This document shows positions 10,786 to 20,064 of a DNA stretch of 64,000 nt, piece after piece; position 1 is the stretch's first letter; each line of letters begins with the position of its first letter. Origin of the DNA: Ochrobactrum vermis (GTDB lineage Bacteria > Pseudomonadota > Alphaproteobacteria > Rhizobiales > Rhizobiaceae); the NCBI RefSeq assembly GCF_002975205.1, contig NZ_PCOC01000002.1, positions 1,193,001-1,257,000 on the forward strand, in the 5' to 3' direction. Made by a program: the position numbers and the translations under genes. Under the pieces are notes generated by a model. The model searched no databases. It worked only from the letters and a program-made list of their open reading frames with translations, and had not been told where the DNA came from.

Positions 10786-11073
10786 ATGACTGGCAGCACA
10801 CTTGCGACGGGAAATCTGGATGTACGGCGTCGCAAGCTTTTGTTTCGTGCCTGGCATCGCGGTATGCGCGAGATGGATTTGATTCTGGGCCAATATGCAG
10901 ATGAGTATATTGTCAGCTTCACCGATCCCCAGCTGGATGAGTTCGAACAGATTCTGGAAGTGCTGGATCGTGATCTTCTTAAATGGGTGACGGGTGAAAG
11001 CCCTATCCCCGCAGAACATGACACGCCGCTGTTCCGCGATATCGTTGCTTTCCGTGACCGCATAGAGTTTTAA
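10786..11073 (+). CDS. sdhE: FAD assembly factor SdhE (DUF339)
   Basis: A 95-residue protein with the family RGxxE motif (RGMREMD, residues 25-31) after an arginine-rich start and a C-terminal acidic helix. SdhE/Sdh5 promotes covalent flavinylation of the succinate dehydrogenase flavoprotein. The frame is open further upstream, but MTGSTLATGNLDVRRRKLLF is the family-like N-terminus. It ends 7 bp before mfd and is probably co-transcribed with it. Confidence 0.92.
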   Translation: MTGSTLATGNLDVRRRKLLFRAWHRGMREMDLILGQYADEYIVSFTDPQLDEFEQILEVLDRDLLKWVTGESPIPAEHDTPLFRDIVAFRDRIEF

Positions 11074-11080
11074 GAAATCC

Positions 11081-14000
11081 ATGCCCGTTTTCAGCAAATT
11101 TGGTCTCAAGCCCAATACGGATACGAAGGCCGGACGTCACATCGTCATCGACGGTGTTGCCGATGGCTTCGAGGCGTTCTGTCTCGCGCGTCTGGTGGAC
11201 GAGATCGGTGAACGCGGGCCACTCATGTATATCGTGCGCGACGGGCAGCGCATTGCGGATCTGGAGCAGGTGTTGGGCTTCGTCGCGCCAGACCTGCCGG
11301 TGCTGCATCTGCCCGCATGGGACTGCTTGCCCTATGATCGCGTATCGCCCGGTGCCGACGCATCGGCGCGCAGACTGACCGCGCTCGGTGCTCTGGCGGC
11401 GCTCAAGAAAACACCGCATCCGGCCATCGTTCTGACGACGGCCAATGCCGTGCTGCAAAAACTGCCGCCACAAGCGGCCATTGCCGAACAGGTGATTTCG
11501 GCGCGCCCCGGTAACCAGCTCGACATGAACGATCTGGCTTCGCGGCTGGAGCGCAACGGCTTCGAGCGTGTGTCAACCGTGCGCGATATTGGCGAATTTG
11601 CCGTGCGCGGCGGTATCCTCGATCTTTACGCACCGGGTGCGGAAGAACCTCTGCGGCTTGATTTCTTCGGCGATACGCTGGAAACGATCCGCGCTTTCGA
11701 TCCCGCTTCGCAGCGTACGACGGGCACACGCAAGGAATTCGTTCTGCAGCCGATGAGCGAAATCACGCTCTCGCCCGACATGATCAGCCGTTTCCGCAAG
11801 AATTACGTGGCGATGTTCGGCGCGCCGCAGCGTGACGACGCGCTGTATCAGGCGATCAGCGAAGGCCGTCGCTTTGCCGGTATGGAACACTGGCTGCCGC
11901 TGTTTTACGATCATCTGGAAACTGTTTTCGACCATGCTGGCGGCATGCCGGTGGTGTTTGATCATCTGGTGCATGAGGCGCTGACCGAGCGCCACACCAT
12001 GGTCGTTGATCACTACGAATCCCGGCTGCGTCAGGCGGAAGGCAAGGAAGCAGGCAGCGAGGCCGTTCCGTATAAGCCGGTCAAGCCGGAAACCCTTTAT
12101 CTCACGCCGCAGGCGGTTGAAGATGCCGTCCAGGCGAGTGGGTTGCGCATCGACCTCACTCCTTTTGGCGCGCCGGGAGTATCGAACCGCACCATCGTTC
12201 ATGCCGATGCGCATAAGGGCCGCAATTTCGCCGAGGAACGGGCCGCAACCGATGTGAACTTGTTCGAAGCAGCAGTGAAGCACATCGCCGATCTGCGCGC
12301 CTCCGGCAAAAAAGTGCTGGTTGCTGCCTGGACGGAAGGCTCGCTCGACCGTCTGTTGCAGGTTCTCGACGAACACGGGCTGGAAAAGATCGAGACGGTT
12401 GACCGACTTTCAACCGTCAAGGCTTTGTCGCGCGACAAGGTCACCGCTGCGGTACTGGCCGTGGAAAGCGGTTTTGATGCCGGCGATCTCGCAGTCGTTG
12501 CTGAACAGGATATTCTGGGCGACCGTCTTATCCGCCGGTCCAAGCGCCGCAAGCGCGATCAGGACTTCATTTCAGAAGTGGCTTCGCTGACGGCTGGCGA
12601 TATTGTTGTCCATGTCGATCATGGTATAGGGCGTTTCATCGGCCTCAAGACCATCACCGCAGCGGGCGCCCCCCACGACTGTCTTGAAATCCATTATGCG
12701 GGTGATGACAGGCTGTTCCTGCCGGTCGAAAATATCGAGCTTCTGTCACGTTATGGCTCGGAAGGCTCCGAGGCCGTTCTCGACAAGCTTGGCGGTGGCG
12801 CATGGCAAATGCGCAAGGCCAAGCTCAAGAAACGACTGCTTGAGATTGCAGGCCATCTGATCCAGATCGCCGCCGAGCGCCAGATGCGCGGTGCGCCGGT
12901 GATGACGCCGCCGGATGGGCTTTATGCGGAATTCTCCGCGCGCTTCCCATATGACGAGACCGAAGACCAGATGACGGCGATCGAAGCGGTGGCTGACGAT
13001 CTTGCAGCTGGTAGGCCGATGGATCGCCTGATCTGCGGCGATGTCGGCTTCGGCAAGACGGAAGTGGCGCTGCGCGCGGCCTTCATCGCCGCGATGTGCG
13101 GCGTTCAGGTTGCGGTCGTCGTGCCAACGACGCTTCTATCACGCCAGCATTTCAAAACCTTCTCGAAGCGCTTCCATGGTCTGCCGATCAATGTCGCGCA
13201 TGCCTCCCGTCTTGTTGGCACGAAGGAGCTTGCGACTACCAAGAAAGGTCTGGAAGAGGGCACCGTCGATATTGTCGTCGGCACCCATGCGCTGCTCGGC
13301 AATTCGATCAAATTCAAGAATCTCGGTCTGCTCATCATCGATGAGGAGCAGCATTTCGGCGTCAAGCACAAGGAACGGCTCAAGGAGCTGAAATCCGACG
13401 TGCATGTGCTGACCCTGTCGGCAACACCAATTCCGCGCACCTTGCAGCTTGCACTGACCGGCGTGCGCGAACTGTCGCTCATCACCACGCCGCCGGTGGA
13501 TCGCATGGCGGTGCGCACCTTCGTTTCGCCGTTTGATCCACTGGTCATTCGCGAAACGCTGCTGCGCGAGCGTTATCGCGGCGGCCAGAGCTTCTATGTC
13601 TGCCCGCGCATTTCCGATCTGGGTGATATTGAAGAGTTTCTGAAAGAGCATGTGCCGGAACTGAAAGTCGCCGTCGCGCATGGTCAGATGGCGCCGGGCG
13701 TGCTCGACGATATCATGAACGCCTTCTATGACGGTCAGTATGACGTGCTTCTTTCCACGACGATCGTGGAATCCGGCCTCGATATTCCGACTGCAAACAC
13801 GATGATCGTGCACCGCGCCGACATGTTCGGTCTGTCACAGCTCTATCAGCTGCGCGGCCGTGTCGGACGCTCCAAGCAGCGCGCTTTCGCACTCTTCACG
13901 CTGCCGGCGGGCAAGATGTTGACGCAGATGGCGGAACGTCGCCTGAAAGTGCTGCAATCGCTGGATACGCTTGGCGCAGGCTTCCAGCTTGCCAGCCACG

Positions 14001-14593
14001 ACATGGATATTCGCGGCGCGGGCAATCTGTTGGGCGAGGAACAGTCGGGCCATATCAAGGAAGTCGGTTTCGAGCTTTATCAGCAGATGCTGGAAGAAGC
14101 GGTCGCGACGCTCAAGGGTTCCGGCGAAGTGGAAGATAGCCAGTGGTCGCCGCAGATCGCCATTGGCACGGCGGTTATGATCCCGGAAGCCTATGTGCCG
14201 GATCTGCAATTGCGCCTTGGCCTTTATCGGCGCCTTGCCGATCTGGAAGAGCCGCAGGATATCGACGCATTCGGCGCAGAACTCATCGACCGCTTCGGCC
14301 CGATGCCGGAAGAAGTGCAGCATCTGCTCAAGATCGTCTATATCAAGGCGCTTTGCCGTCGCGCCAATGTCGAGAAGCTGGATGCCGGTCCGAAGGGTGT
14401 CGTCATCCAGTTCCGTCACGCGACGTTCAACAATCCGGTCGGTCTGGTGAAGATGATCGGCGAGCAGGGCTCTATGGCCAAGATCAGGCCGGATCAGAGC
14501 ATTGTGTTCATCCGCGACTGGCCGACACCGGAAAAACGCCTCAACGGCGCTGCCGTTATCATGACTCAAATGGCGAAAATCGCGGCGGGCTAA
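11081..14593 (+). CDS. mfd: Transcription-repair coupling factor Mfd
   Basis: A full-length 1170-residue Mfd. The N-terminal UvrB-like modules are followed by the RNA polymerase interaction domain (around HVDHGIGRFIGL), helicase motifs GDVGFGKTEVALR, DEEQHFGVKHKE and TATPIPRTLQLAL, QLRGRVGRSKQRA with the TRG region, and a C-terminal regulatory domain. Mfd pushes stalled RNA polymerase off damaged DNA and recruits UvrA. It follows sdhE after 7 bp. A GC-rich hairpin overlaps its stop codon. Confidence 0.97.
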   Translation: MPVFSKFGLKPNTDTKAGRHIVIDGVADGFEAFCLARLVDEIGERGPLMYIVRDGQRIADLEQVLGFVAPDLPVLHLPAWDCLPYDRVSPGADASARRLTALGALAALKKTPHPAIVLTTANAVLQKLPPQAAIAEQVISARPGNQLDMNDLASRLERNGFERVSTVRDIGEFAVRGGILDLYAPGAEEPLRLDFFGDTLETIRAFDPASQRTTGTRKEFVLQPMSEITLSPDMISRFRKNYVAMFGAPQRDDALYQAISEGRRFAGMEHWLPLFYDHLETVFDHAGGMPVVFDHLVHEALTERHTMVVDHYESRLRQAEGKEAGSEAVPYKPVKPETLYLTPQAVEDAVQASGLRIDLTPFGAPGVSNRTIVHADAHKGRNFAEERAATDVNLFEAAVKHIADLRASGKKVLVAAWTEGSLDRLLQVLDEHGLEKIETVDRLSTVKALSRDKVTAAVLAVESGFDAGDLAVVAEQDILGDRLIRRSKRRKRDQDFISEVASLTAGDIVVHVDHGIGRFIGLKTITAAGAPHDCLEIHYAGDDRLFLPVENIELLSRYGSEGSEAVLDKLGGGAWQMRKAKLKKRLLEIAGHLIQIAAERQMRGAPVMTPPDGLYAEFSARFPYDETEDQMTAIEAVADDLAAGRPMDRLICGDVGFGKTEVALRAAFIAAMCGVQVAVVVPTTLLSRQHFKTFSKRFHGLPINVAHASRLVGTKELATTKKGLEEGTVDIVVGTHALLGNSIKFKNLGLLIIDEEQHFGVKHKERLKELKSDVHVLTLSATPIPRTLQLALTGVRELSLITTPPVDRMAVRTFVSPFDPLVIRETLLRERYRGGQSFYVCPRISDLGDIEEFLKEHVPELKVAVAHGQMAPGVLDDIMNAFYDGQYDVLLSTTIVESGLDIPTANTMIVHRADMFGLSQLYQLRGRVGRSKQRAFALFTLPAGKMLTQMAERRLKVLQSLDTLGAGFQLASHDMDIRGAGNLLGEEQSGHIKEVGFELYQQMLEEAVATLKGSGEVEDSQWSPQIAIGTAVMIPEAYVPDLQLRLGLYRRLADLEEPQDIDAFGAELIDRFGPMPEEVQHLLKIVYIKALCRRANVEKLDAGPKGVVIQFRHATFNNPVGLVKMIGEQGSMAKIRPDQSIVFIRDWPTPEKRLNGAAVIMTQMAKIAAG

Positions 14594-14601
14594 CCCGCCG
14601 C
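14582..14601 (+). terminator. Hairpin at the mfd stop codon
   Basis: A perfect 8-bp GC stem (gcggcggg and cccgccgc) has a 4-base loop that contains most of the mfd TAA stop. It separates the convergent mfd and frnE-like genes and has no clear T-run. Confidence 0.5.
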
Positions 14602-14610
14602 CAAATCAGT

Positions 14611-15285
14611 CTATCGATCCTCGGTCATCCCCGGCTCGAAACCTTCCGCTGTCTGGCGAATGGCGTCGGCTAGAGCATCGGCAGTTTGCGCGCCCATGAC
14701 GGCATATTTCTGATCGATGATAAAGCAGGGAACGCCGCGCACGCCAATGCGGTTGGCGGTGTCGATTTCCTCGCGGATCGTCGCCTTGTCAGCGTCGCTT
14801 TCCAGCAGACGGGCGACGACGGCTGCGTCCATGCCGGCGCTCGCCGCGGCATCGACCAGCACTTCATGGTCGCCGATGTCTTGCCCTTGCTCAAAATAGA
14901 GCGAGAACAGCAGACCGACCATCCGATCCTGCGTATCCGGGGCAGCCTGTGCGGCCCAGTGGATGACACGATGCGCATCCAGCGTATTCGGTGCCCGGGC
15001 GATCGCATCAAAATCGAAGACGATACCGTTTTCTTCGCCGAGCTGGGTCAGCTGCTTGTGGATGTCATCGATCTTTGAGCTGCTGCCGAATTTCTCCCGC
15101 ATATAGCTTTGGCGATCCTTGCCGTGCGGAGGCAGGGTAGGGTCAAGCTGGAAGGGACGCCACCGCACTTCCGCTTCTACGTCGGGCACCACGGCAAGAG
15201 CCGCTTCCAAGCGCTTGCGTCCTAGAAAACACCAAGGGCAGACGACGTCCGATACGACATCAATGGTTATCTTTCTGGTGGCCAT
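14611..15285 (-). CDS. DsbA-family oxidoreductase, FrnE-like
   Basis: A 224-residue cytoplasmic-type DsbA-fold protein with the active site VVCPWCFLG near residue 18 and no signal peptide. FrnE-like proteins are thiol-disulfide oxidoreductases or isomerases of the 2-hydroxychromene-2-carboxylate isomerase/DsbA superfamily. The frame is open further upstream, but MATRKITIDVVSD is preceded by GGAG at a 9-base spacing. The physiological substrate is unknown. Confidence 0.85.
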   Translation of the reverse strand: MATRKITIDVVSDVVCPWCFLGRKRLEAALAVVPDVEAEVRWRPFQLDPTLPPHGKDRQSYMREKFGSSSKIDDIHKQLTQLGEENGIVFDFDAIARAPNTLDAHRVIHWAAQAAPDTQDRMVGLLFSLYFEQGQDIGDHEVLVDAAASAGMDAAVVARLLESDADKATIREEIDTANRIGVRGVPCFIIDQKYAVMGAQTADALADAIRQTAEGFEPGMTEDR

Positions 15286-15376
15286 GGCAGGTGTCTCCGT
15301 GCAGGAACCGGAGGCTCGGCCTCCCGTCGAATATCCATCATATATCGGGTGCATGTAGGGCGAATTACATCAACAA

Positions 15377-15480
15377 TAGAGCATTTCCTGTTTTGATTGA
15401 ATCATTGGAAATGCTCTATCCATTCGTTTTTCGTGCATCTCGGTCCGAAAACCGCTTCGCACTTTCAAGATGCGCTCTAG
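15377..15480. repeat. Intergenic palindromic repeat, copy 1
   Basis: A 12-bp perfect inverted repeat (tagagcatttcc / ggaaatgctcta at 15377-15388 and 15407-15418) is followed by a block containing aaaaccgcttcgcac and closing gatgcgctctag. The cgcttcgc core recurs at 30829 and 54043. It looks like a rhizobial intergenic palindromic element. Confidence 0.7.
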
Positions 15481-15487
15481 AGCCCGG

Positions 15488-17338
15488 TCATTGCTTCGCG
15501 CGCCACCATGTAGGCAGCTGATAGCCATAGAGTGACGTCTTTTGCGGATGTTCTATACGATCCCAGCGCGCCACCCACTGGTAGGGCAGGTGGTAAAGCG
15601 GAATATAATAGTCACCGGAGATAAGCACGCGATCAAGCGCGCGCACGGCGCTCACAAAATCAGCCCGGCTTCTTGCTGCCAGCAAAGCTTCGATCATTGC
15701 GTCGACAGCCGGGTCAGCCACGCCTGGATAGTTGAAACTTCCCTGAACATCGCGTGAGGCTGCGCCCCAGCGCATCCACTGTTCGTTGCCGGGCGAAAGT
15801 GATCCCGTCAGCGCGCCGAGAATCATGTCGTAGTCGAATGTCTGGAGGCGCTGCTGATATTGAGCGTCATCTGCGGTGCGTATTTCGGCCGTGATACCCA
15901 GTCGTGCGAGATTGCGTTTATAGGCCAGCGCGACTTTTTCTTCGTCGGGCGAGCGCGTCATGATCTCAAATGTCAGCGGCTTTCCGGATGCATCGACGGC
16001 GAGGCCATGTTCGAAGTGGAAACGGGCTTCCGTCAGCAGGTCATAGGCTTTTTTTGCCGGCGTGCGATCATGGCCGCTGCCGTCCGTCACGGGTGGGTGC
16101 CATGTGCCATTCATGACGTCTTCACGAACGGCCTCGGGGAACGGCTCCAGTAGCTGTTTCTCGCGGGTATCGGCTGGCTTGCCGACGGAAGAAAGTTGCG
16201 AACCTTCCCAGAAACTCTGTGTGCGTCGGTATTGATCGGCGAAGAGGTTGCGGTTTGCCCATTCGAAGTCGAACAGCAGCCCGAGCGCCTGCCGAACGCG
16301 ACGGTCGGCGAAAATCGGGCGACGTGTATTGAACACGAAACCCAGCATGTTGGCTGGCGTGCCTTTTTCAAAGCTGTCCTTGATGACCCGTCCTTGTTTT
16401 ACAGCCGGGAAATCATAAAGCTTTTCCCAGCGTGTCGGGTTTGCTTCGATGAAAACATCAAGGAGACCTTTCTTGAACGACTCAAACAGGGACGTTTCGT
16501 TTCGATAGTATTCAATCGTCAGCGTATCGAAATTGTTGAGGCCACGCTGCGACGGTAGTTCCTTGCCCCAATAGTCAGGGTTACGTTTGTAGATGATCCG
16601 CTGACCGGGCTGCACGCTGGAAACGATATAGGGGCCACTGCCGACTGGTGGTTTCAGTGAGGAATTGCCAAAGGTTTCATGGTCGATGGCGTGCTTGGGC
16701 AGCACCGGCATCGATGAAGCGATCAGCATCGGGAACTCGCGGTCCGACTTGTCGTTGAAGGTGAAGCGAACGGAGCGCTCACCCGTCCTTTCGATCTTTT
16801 CGACGCGACTCATCCGGTTGTTGTAGGGAGGTCGTCCCTTTTCCGTCAGGATTTCATAGGTGAAAAGCACGTCGTCTACCGTAACCGGCTGGCCGTCCGA
16901 CCATTTCGCTTTTGGATTCAGTGTGAACTCAACCCATTTGCGCTCCGGGTCGACAGCAATTTTCTCAGCCAGCAGGCCGTAAAGGGTAAATGGTTCATCC
17001 CGCGAGCGCTGCATGAGCGTTTCATAGACCAGATTACCGAGATCGACATCCCCGAACAGGCCACGCGCTGTCGTGCGCATGCTTTTCAGCACAAATGGAT
17101 TGAGGCTGTCGAACGTGCCCACAACCCCCATCGTGAGCGCGCCGCCCTTGGGTGCGTTGGCGCTGGCATATGGAAAATGGGTGAAGTCAGCTGGTAACGC
17201 CACGTCCCCATGCATGGAGAGTGCATAGTCCGGCTGTGCTTCGGCTATCGCCTGCGCCGGCACCGCGCCGACGACAGCTCCGGTAAGGCTCGCAAGAACC
17301 AATTTGCGGAGAAAGGCAATCAATCCGTTCAACTTCAA
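15488..17338 (-). CDS. YejA-like extracellular solute-binding protein, family 5
   Basis: This 616-residue SBP_bac_5 protein has an N-terminal signal peptide (hydrophobic core LVLASLTGAVVGAVPAQAIA) and the YejA/microcin C-type segments GGALTMGVVGTFDSLNPF and KWSDGQPVTVDDVLFTYE. Relatives bind oligopeptides or microcin C for an ABC importer. It stands alone here: no permease or ATPase gene is adjacent, and the Opp-type transporter is 33 kb away. Its partner is therefore unknown. Confidence 0.85.
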   Translation of the reverse strand: MKLNGLIAFLRKLVLASLTGAVVGAVPAQAIAEAQPDYALSMHGDVALPADFTHFPYASANAPKGGALTMGVVGTFDSLNPFVLKSMRTTARGLFGDVDLGNLVYETLMQRSRDEPFTLYGLLAEKIAVDPERKWVEFTLNPKAKWSDGQPVTVDDVLFTYEILTEKGRPPYNNRMSRVEKIERTGERSVRFTFNDKSDREFPMLIASSMPVLPKHAIDHETFGNSSLKPPVGSGPYIVSSVQPGQRIIYKRNPDYWGKELPSQRGLNNFDTLTIEYYRNETSLFESFKKGLLDVFIEANPTRWEKLYDFPAVKQGRVIKDSFEKGTPANMLGFVFNTRRPIFADRRVRQALGLLFDFEWANRNLFADQYRRTQSFWEGSQLSSVGKPADTREKQLLEPFPEAVREDVMNGTWHPPVTDGSGHDRTPAKKAYDLLTEARFHFEHGLAVDASGKPLTFEIMTRSPDEEKVALAYKRNLARLGITAEIRTADDAQYQQRLQTFDYDMILGALTGSLSPGNEQWMRWGAASRDVQGSFNYPGVADPAVDAMIEALLAARSRADFVSAVRALDRVLISGDYYIPLYHLPYQWVARWDRIEHPQKTSLYGYQLPTWWRAKQ

Positions 17339-17687
17339 TCGTCCATTGTAAATAAGTTTGATGGTCGTCGCCCGGAAGCGTCGATTCGGAACCGGAAACT
17401 AGCATGATCGTACATTATGTGCGGAATTAGGGCGTGTCCGTCACGTGACAGTAGGGGCTAAAATAAAGATTTTGGCGGATTCCGCGCGCGGAATGTCGAA
17501 ACTCATCTGGATTCATACCCCTAGTCGTTGTAACACGGCTCCGAACTAGGCTCGGATAGGGCCTTGATGGGGTCCAAAATCCCCAAGGTCACGCTGTTGC
17601 CGCATTTTCAAACCAGTGACGGTCTATCGCTGACTTAAATACAGAACGGGAACTATAGATCAGAGCGTTGAAAGGAACCTGTTGATC
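17339..17687. promoter_or_regulatory. Upstream region of the yejA-like gene and the ialB-like gene
   Basis: This 349-bp divergent spacer holds promoters for both genes. It contains a perfect 16-bp palindrome (attccgcgcgcggaat, 17479-17494) and a 10-bp palindrome (gtcacgtgac). No gene was found in it. Which regulator binds is unknown. Confidence 0.4.
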
Positions 17688-18305
17688 ATGTCCAGCACGA
17701 AGACAATCGCTGCCGCATCTGCCATTGCTGGCGCGTTCGCCCTGCTTGCCACCGCGACGATGCCTGCATCGGCACAGCAGCCGCCACAGGGCTGGTTCAA
17801 GGTCTGCTCGAAGCAGGAAGACAATGACATCTGCAACACGCAGAACATCGTCACTGCGGATTCCGGCCAGCTCCTGACCGCCGTCAATCTCATCGAGATC
17901 AAAGGCAAGATCAACCGCAAGATCTTCCAGGTGACTGTTCCTATCGGTCGCCTGATTCCTGCCGGCGTCGGCCTTCAGATCGACAACAACAAGCCAGTCA
18001 AACTCGAATACGGTATCTGCTTCCCGGATCGCTGCATTGCCGAAGCTCCGCTGACCGACGATCTCATCAATGCACTCAAGAAGGGCGGCAAGCTGACCCT
18101 GACTTCGGTCAACTATCAGAACAAGCCGAACCCGATTCCGGTCGCGCTCACCGGTTTCTCCGGCGCCTTGACCGGCCCGGCTCTCAAGCAGTCGGAACTG
18201 GAAGAACGCCAGAAGGAACTTCAGGACGCCGTCCAGAAGCGCCAGAAGGATTTCGAAGCCAAGATGAAGGCTGAACAGGACAAGGCAAAGGGCGCAGCGA
18301 ACTAA
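17688..18305 (+). CDS. Invasion-associated locus B (IalB) family protein
   Basis: A 205-residue exported protein. The signal peptide (through ATMPASAQ) is followed by an IalB-type domain with paired cysteines (KVCSKQEDNDICNTQ and YGICFPDRC) and a charged helical tail rich in Glu, Gln and Lys. IalB of Bartonella affects erythrocyte invasion; here only the family can be claimed. ATG 17688 is preferred over TTG 17682 because AGGAA lies 10 bases before it. A strong terminator follows. Confidence 0.88.
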   Translation: MSSTKTIAAASAIAGAFALLATATMPASAQQPPQGWFKVCSKQEDNDICNTQNIVTADSGQLLTAVNLIEIKGKINRKIFQVTVPIGRLIPAGVGLQIDNNKPVKLEYGICFPDRCIAEAPLTDDLINALKKGGKLTLTSVNYQNKPNPIPVALTGFSGALTGPALKQSELEERQKELQDAVQKRQKDFEAKMKAEQDKAKGAAN

Positions 18306-18331
18306 GCTGTTCTACTACCTGTTATAAAAGA

Positions 18332-18355
18332 GGGGCGCTTCGAGCGCCCCTTTTT
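18332..18355 (+). terminator. Rho-independent terminator after the ialB-like gene
   Basis: A GC-rich 8-bp stem (ggggcgct / agcgcccc) with a 3-base loop is followed directly by five T. Confidence 0.9.
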
Positions 18356-18388
18356 GGTTTCAACTGTACTTTAGAAGAAAGCTCTATC

Positions 18389-18727
18389 TTAGTTCGAATG
18401 CTGTGATTTTACGCGATAGGAGCCATTGTCCAGCCGATCGAACATATCCTCGATCTGGGGGTGGCGTAGAGGCTCGCCGCTTAAATCCGGTACAAGATTC
18501 TGTTCCGACACATAGGCGACGTATTCGGACTCCGCATTTTCAGCGAGTAGATGGTAGAAAGGCTGGTCGCGATGCGGGCGCGCCTCCTCCGGAATGGACT
18601 CATACCATTCTTCCGTATTCGCAAATTCGGGGTCCACGTCGAAGATAACCCCGCGGAACGGGAACAACCGGTGCTTGACGACCTGACCGATCTGAAATTT
18701 CGCGTGTTTTATCTGTGTCATACCCAT
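18389..18727 (-). CDS. hspQ: Heat shock protein HspQ (hemimethylated-DNA-binding YccV-type)
   Basis: A 112-residue protein matching the HspQ/YccV family: FQIGQVVKHRLFPFRGVIFDVDP near the N-terminus and YHLLAEN...YVAYVSEQNL in the middle. In enterobacteria HspQ is a Lon substrate and specificity enhancer induced by heat. Two starts are possible (18727, or the second Met six bases on). It converges on the ialB-like gene. Confidence 0.92.
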   Translation of the reverse strand: MGMTQIKHAKFQIGQVVKHRLFPFRGVIFDVDPEFANTEEWYESIPEEARPHRDQPFYHLLAENAESEYVAYVSEQNLVPDLSGEPLRHPQIEDMFDRLDNGSYRVKSQHSN

Positions 18728-18819
18728 GCAACGTTATGTAGTTCACCGCGAGACAAATTAAAGTCGGCGGGAGCCGGCAATTCTTTCAGTTTGATGTCTT
18801 GGATTACCAGACGAGTGTT

Positions 18820-20064
18820 CTAGTCGGGGCGCCTTCCGTTACGTCGATCCGGAAGGCTCGGGAGTTTCGGAAGAAAATGCGTGAAACCGCTGCCGGGGCG
18901 AAGGCCCTCACGCATGAAGAACGCGCGCAACGGCGCGAATGAGCGAAGCATTTCCAGCCCGACGCCACGCATGATCTGTGCCGGAAGTATGCTGGAGAGA
19001 AGCGAACGATTGAGTGCATCGACCGAGCCGGTTCTGGCCAGAATGTCTGGGCGCCTTGCGCGGTCATAGGCGCGAATGACTTGATCCGAGCCGGGATCGA
19101 CAGGATCACTCTCGATCGCCTTGACCAGCGTTTCGACATCGCGTGAACCAAGATTGAGGCCTTGCGCGCCGATTGGCGGGAACACGTGCGCGGCTTCGCC
19201 GATCAGGATTGTGCGCTTGGCCGCAAAGACGTGAGGCACGAGGCCTGAAAGGGGCCAGGCCTGCGGCTTGATTTCGAGTCTGATCTTGCCCAGCATGGAC
19301 TGCATCATATCCTCGATGCGTGCAGCGAGCGCAGTTTCATCAAGCGCGAGAAGCGATTCGGCACGAGCCGGATTGACCACCCAGACAAGACTTGAGCGTT
19401 TGCCTTTCAATGGCACCTGAGTGAATGGGCCTTCTTCGGTGTGAAATTCCGTCGAGATGTTTTCATGATCGACACTATGCGAGAAGGAAAGCACGACGGC
19501 TGTCTGCGGATAGCTCCAGCGGCGCGTGCGGATGCCTGCCGCTTCGCGAGCCATGGAATTGCGCCCGTCCGCCGCAACGACCAGCCGTGTATGCAACGTG
19601 TCGCCGCTTGCAAGTGTTATGGTGACATGGTTGCCATTATGGCGATACTCGATAACTGAGGCATTGATGCGTTGAACATTCGGACTACGTGCGACGGCCT
19701 CTGCCAGTTTCTCGTTCAACACGGCATTCGGGATATTGTAGCCAAATGCGACTTCATCGATTTCGCCGGCGCGGAAGGTCACGACAGGGCTTCTCACGAG
19801 GCGCCGCGTCGCGTCGATAATGCGCATGGAGGCAAGAGCTGCCGCTTCCGGCTCGATATCCGACCAAACGCCCAGCCCTTCCAGCAGTCGGATGGCAGGC
19901 ATCATGAGCGCCGTGGTGCGACGATCACCTTTGTCGGTCTCCGGTCCCAGCAACACGGTGCGATAGCCTTTTGCGCCAAGTGCCAGAGCGGCCATCATTC
20001 CGGCAGGACCGCTGCCGCTGATGACAATATCGGTGAGAGGTTTGTTCACAACAAGATCGTTCAT
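18820..20064 (-). CDS. UbiH/UbiF-family FAD-dependent hydroxylase
   Basis: A 414-residue flavoprotein monooxygenase. It has the N-terminal dinucleotide fold (IVISGSGPAGMMAALAL), the middle FAD motif (VVAADGRNSMAREAAG) and the C-terminal segment GEAAHVFPPIGAQGLNLGSRD, where the usual GD is GE. The COQ6/UbiH family hydroxylates the ubiquinone ring. The position modified cannot be told from sequence, so no ubi letter is assigned. Confidence 0.85.
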   Translation of the reverse strand: MNDLVVNKPLTDIVISGSGPAGMMAALALGAKGYRTVLLGPETDKGDRRTTALMMPAIRLLEGLGVWSDIEPEAAALASMRIIDATRRLVRSPVVTFRAGEIDEVAFGYNIPNAVLNEKLAEAVARSPNVQRINASVIEYRHNGNHVTITLASGDTLHTRLVVAADGRNSMAREAAGIRTRRWSYPQTAVVLSFSHSVDHENISTEFHTEEGPFTQVPLKGKRSSLVWVVNPARAESLLALDETALAARIEDMMQSMLGKIRLEIKPQAWPLSGLVPHVFAAKRTILIGEAAHVFPPIGAQGLNLGSRDVETLVKAIESDPVDPGSDQVIRAYDRARRPDILARTGSVDALNRSLLSSILPAQIMRGVGLEMLRSFAPLRAFFMREGLRPGSGFTHFLPKLPSLPDRRNGRRPD

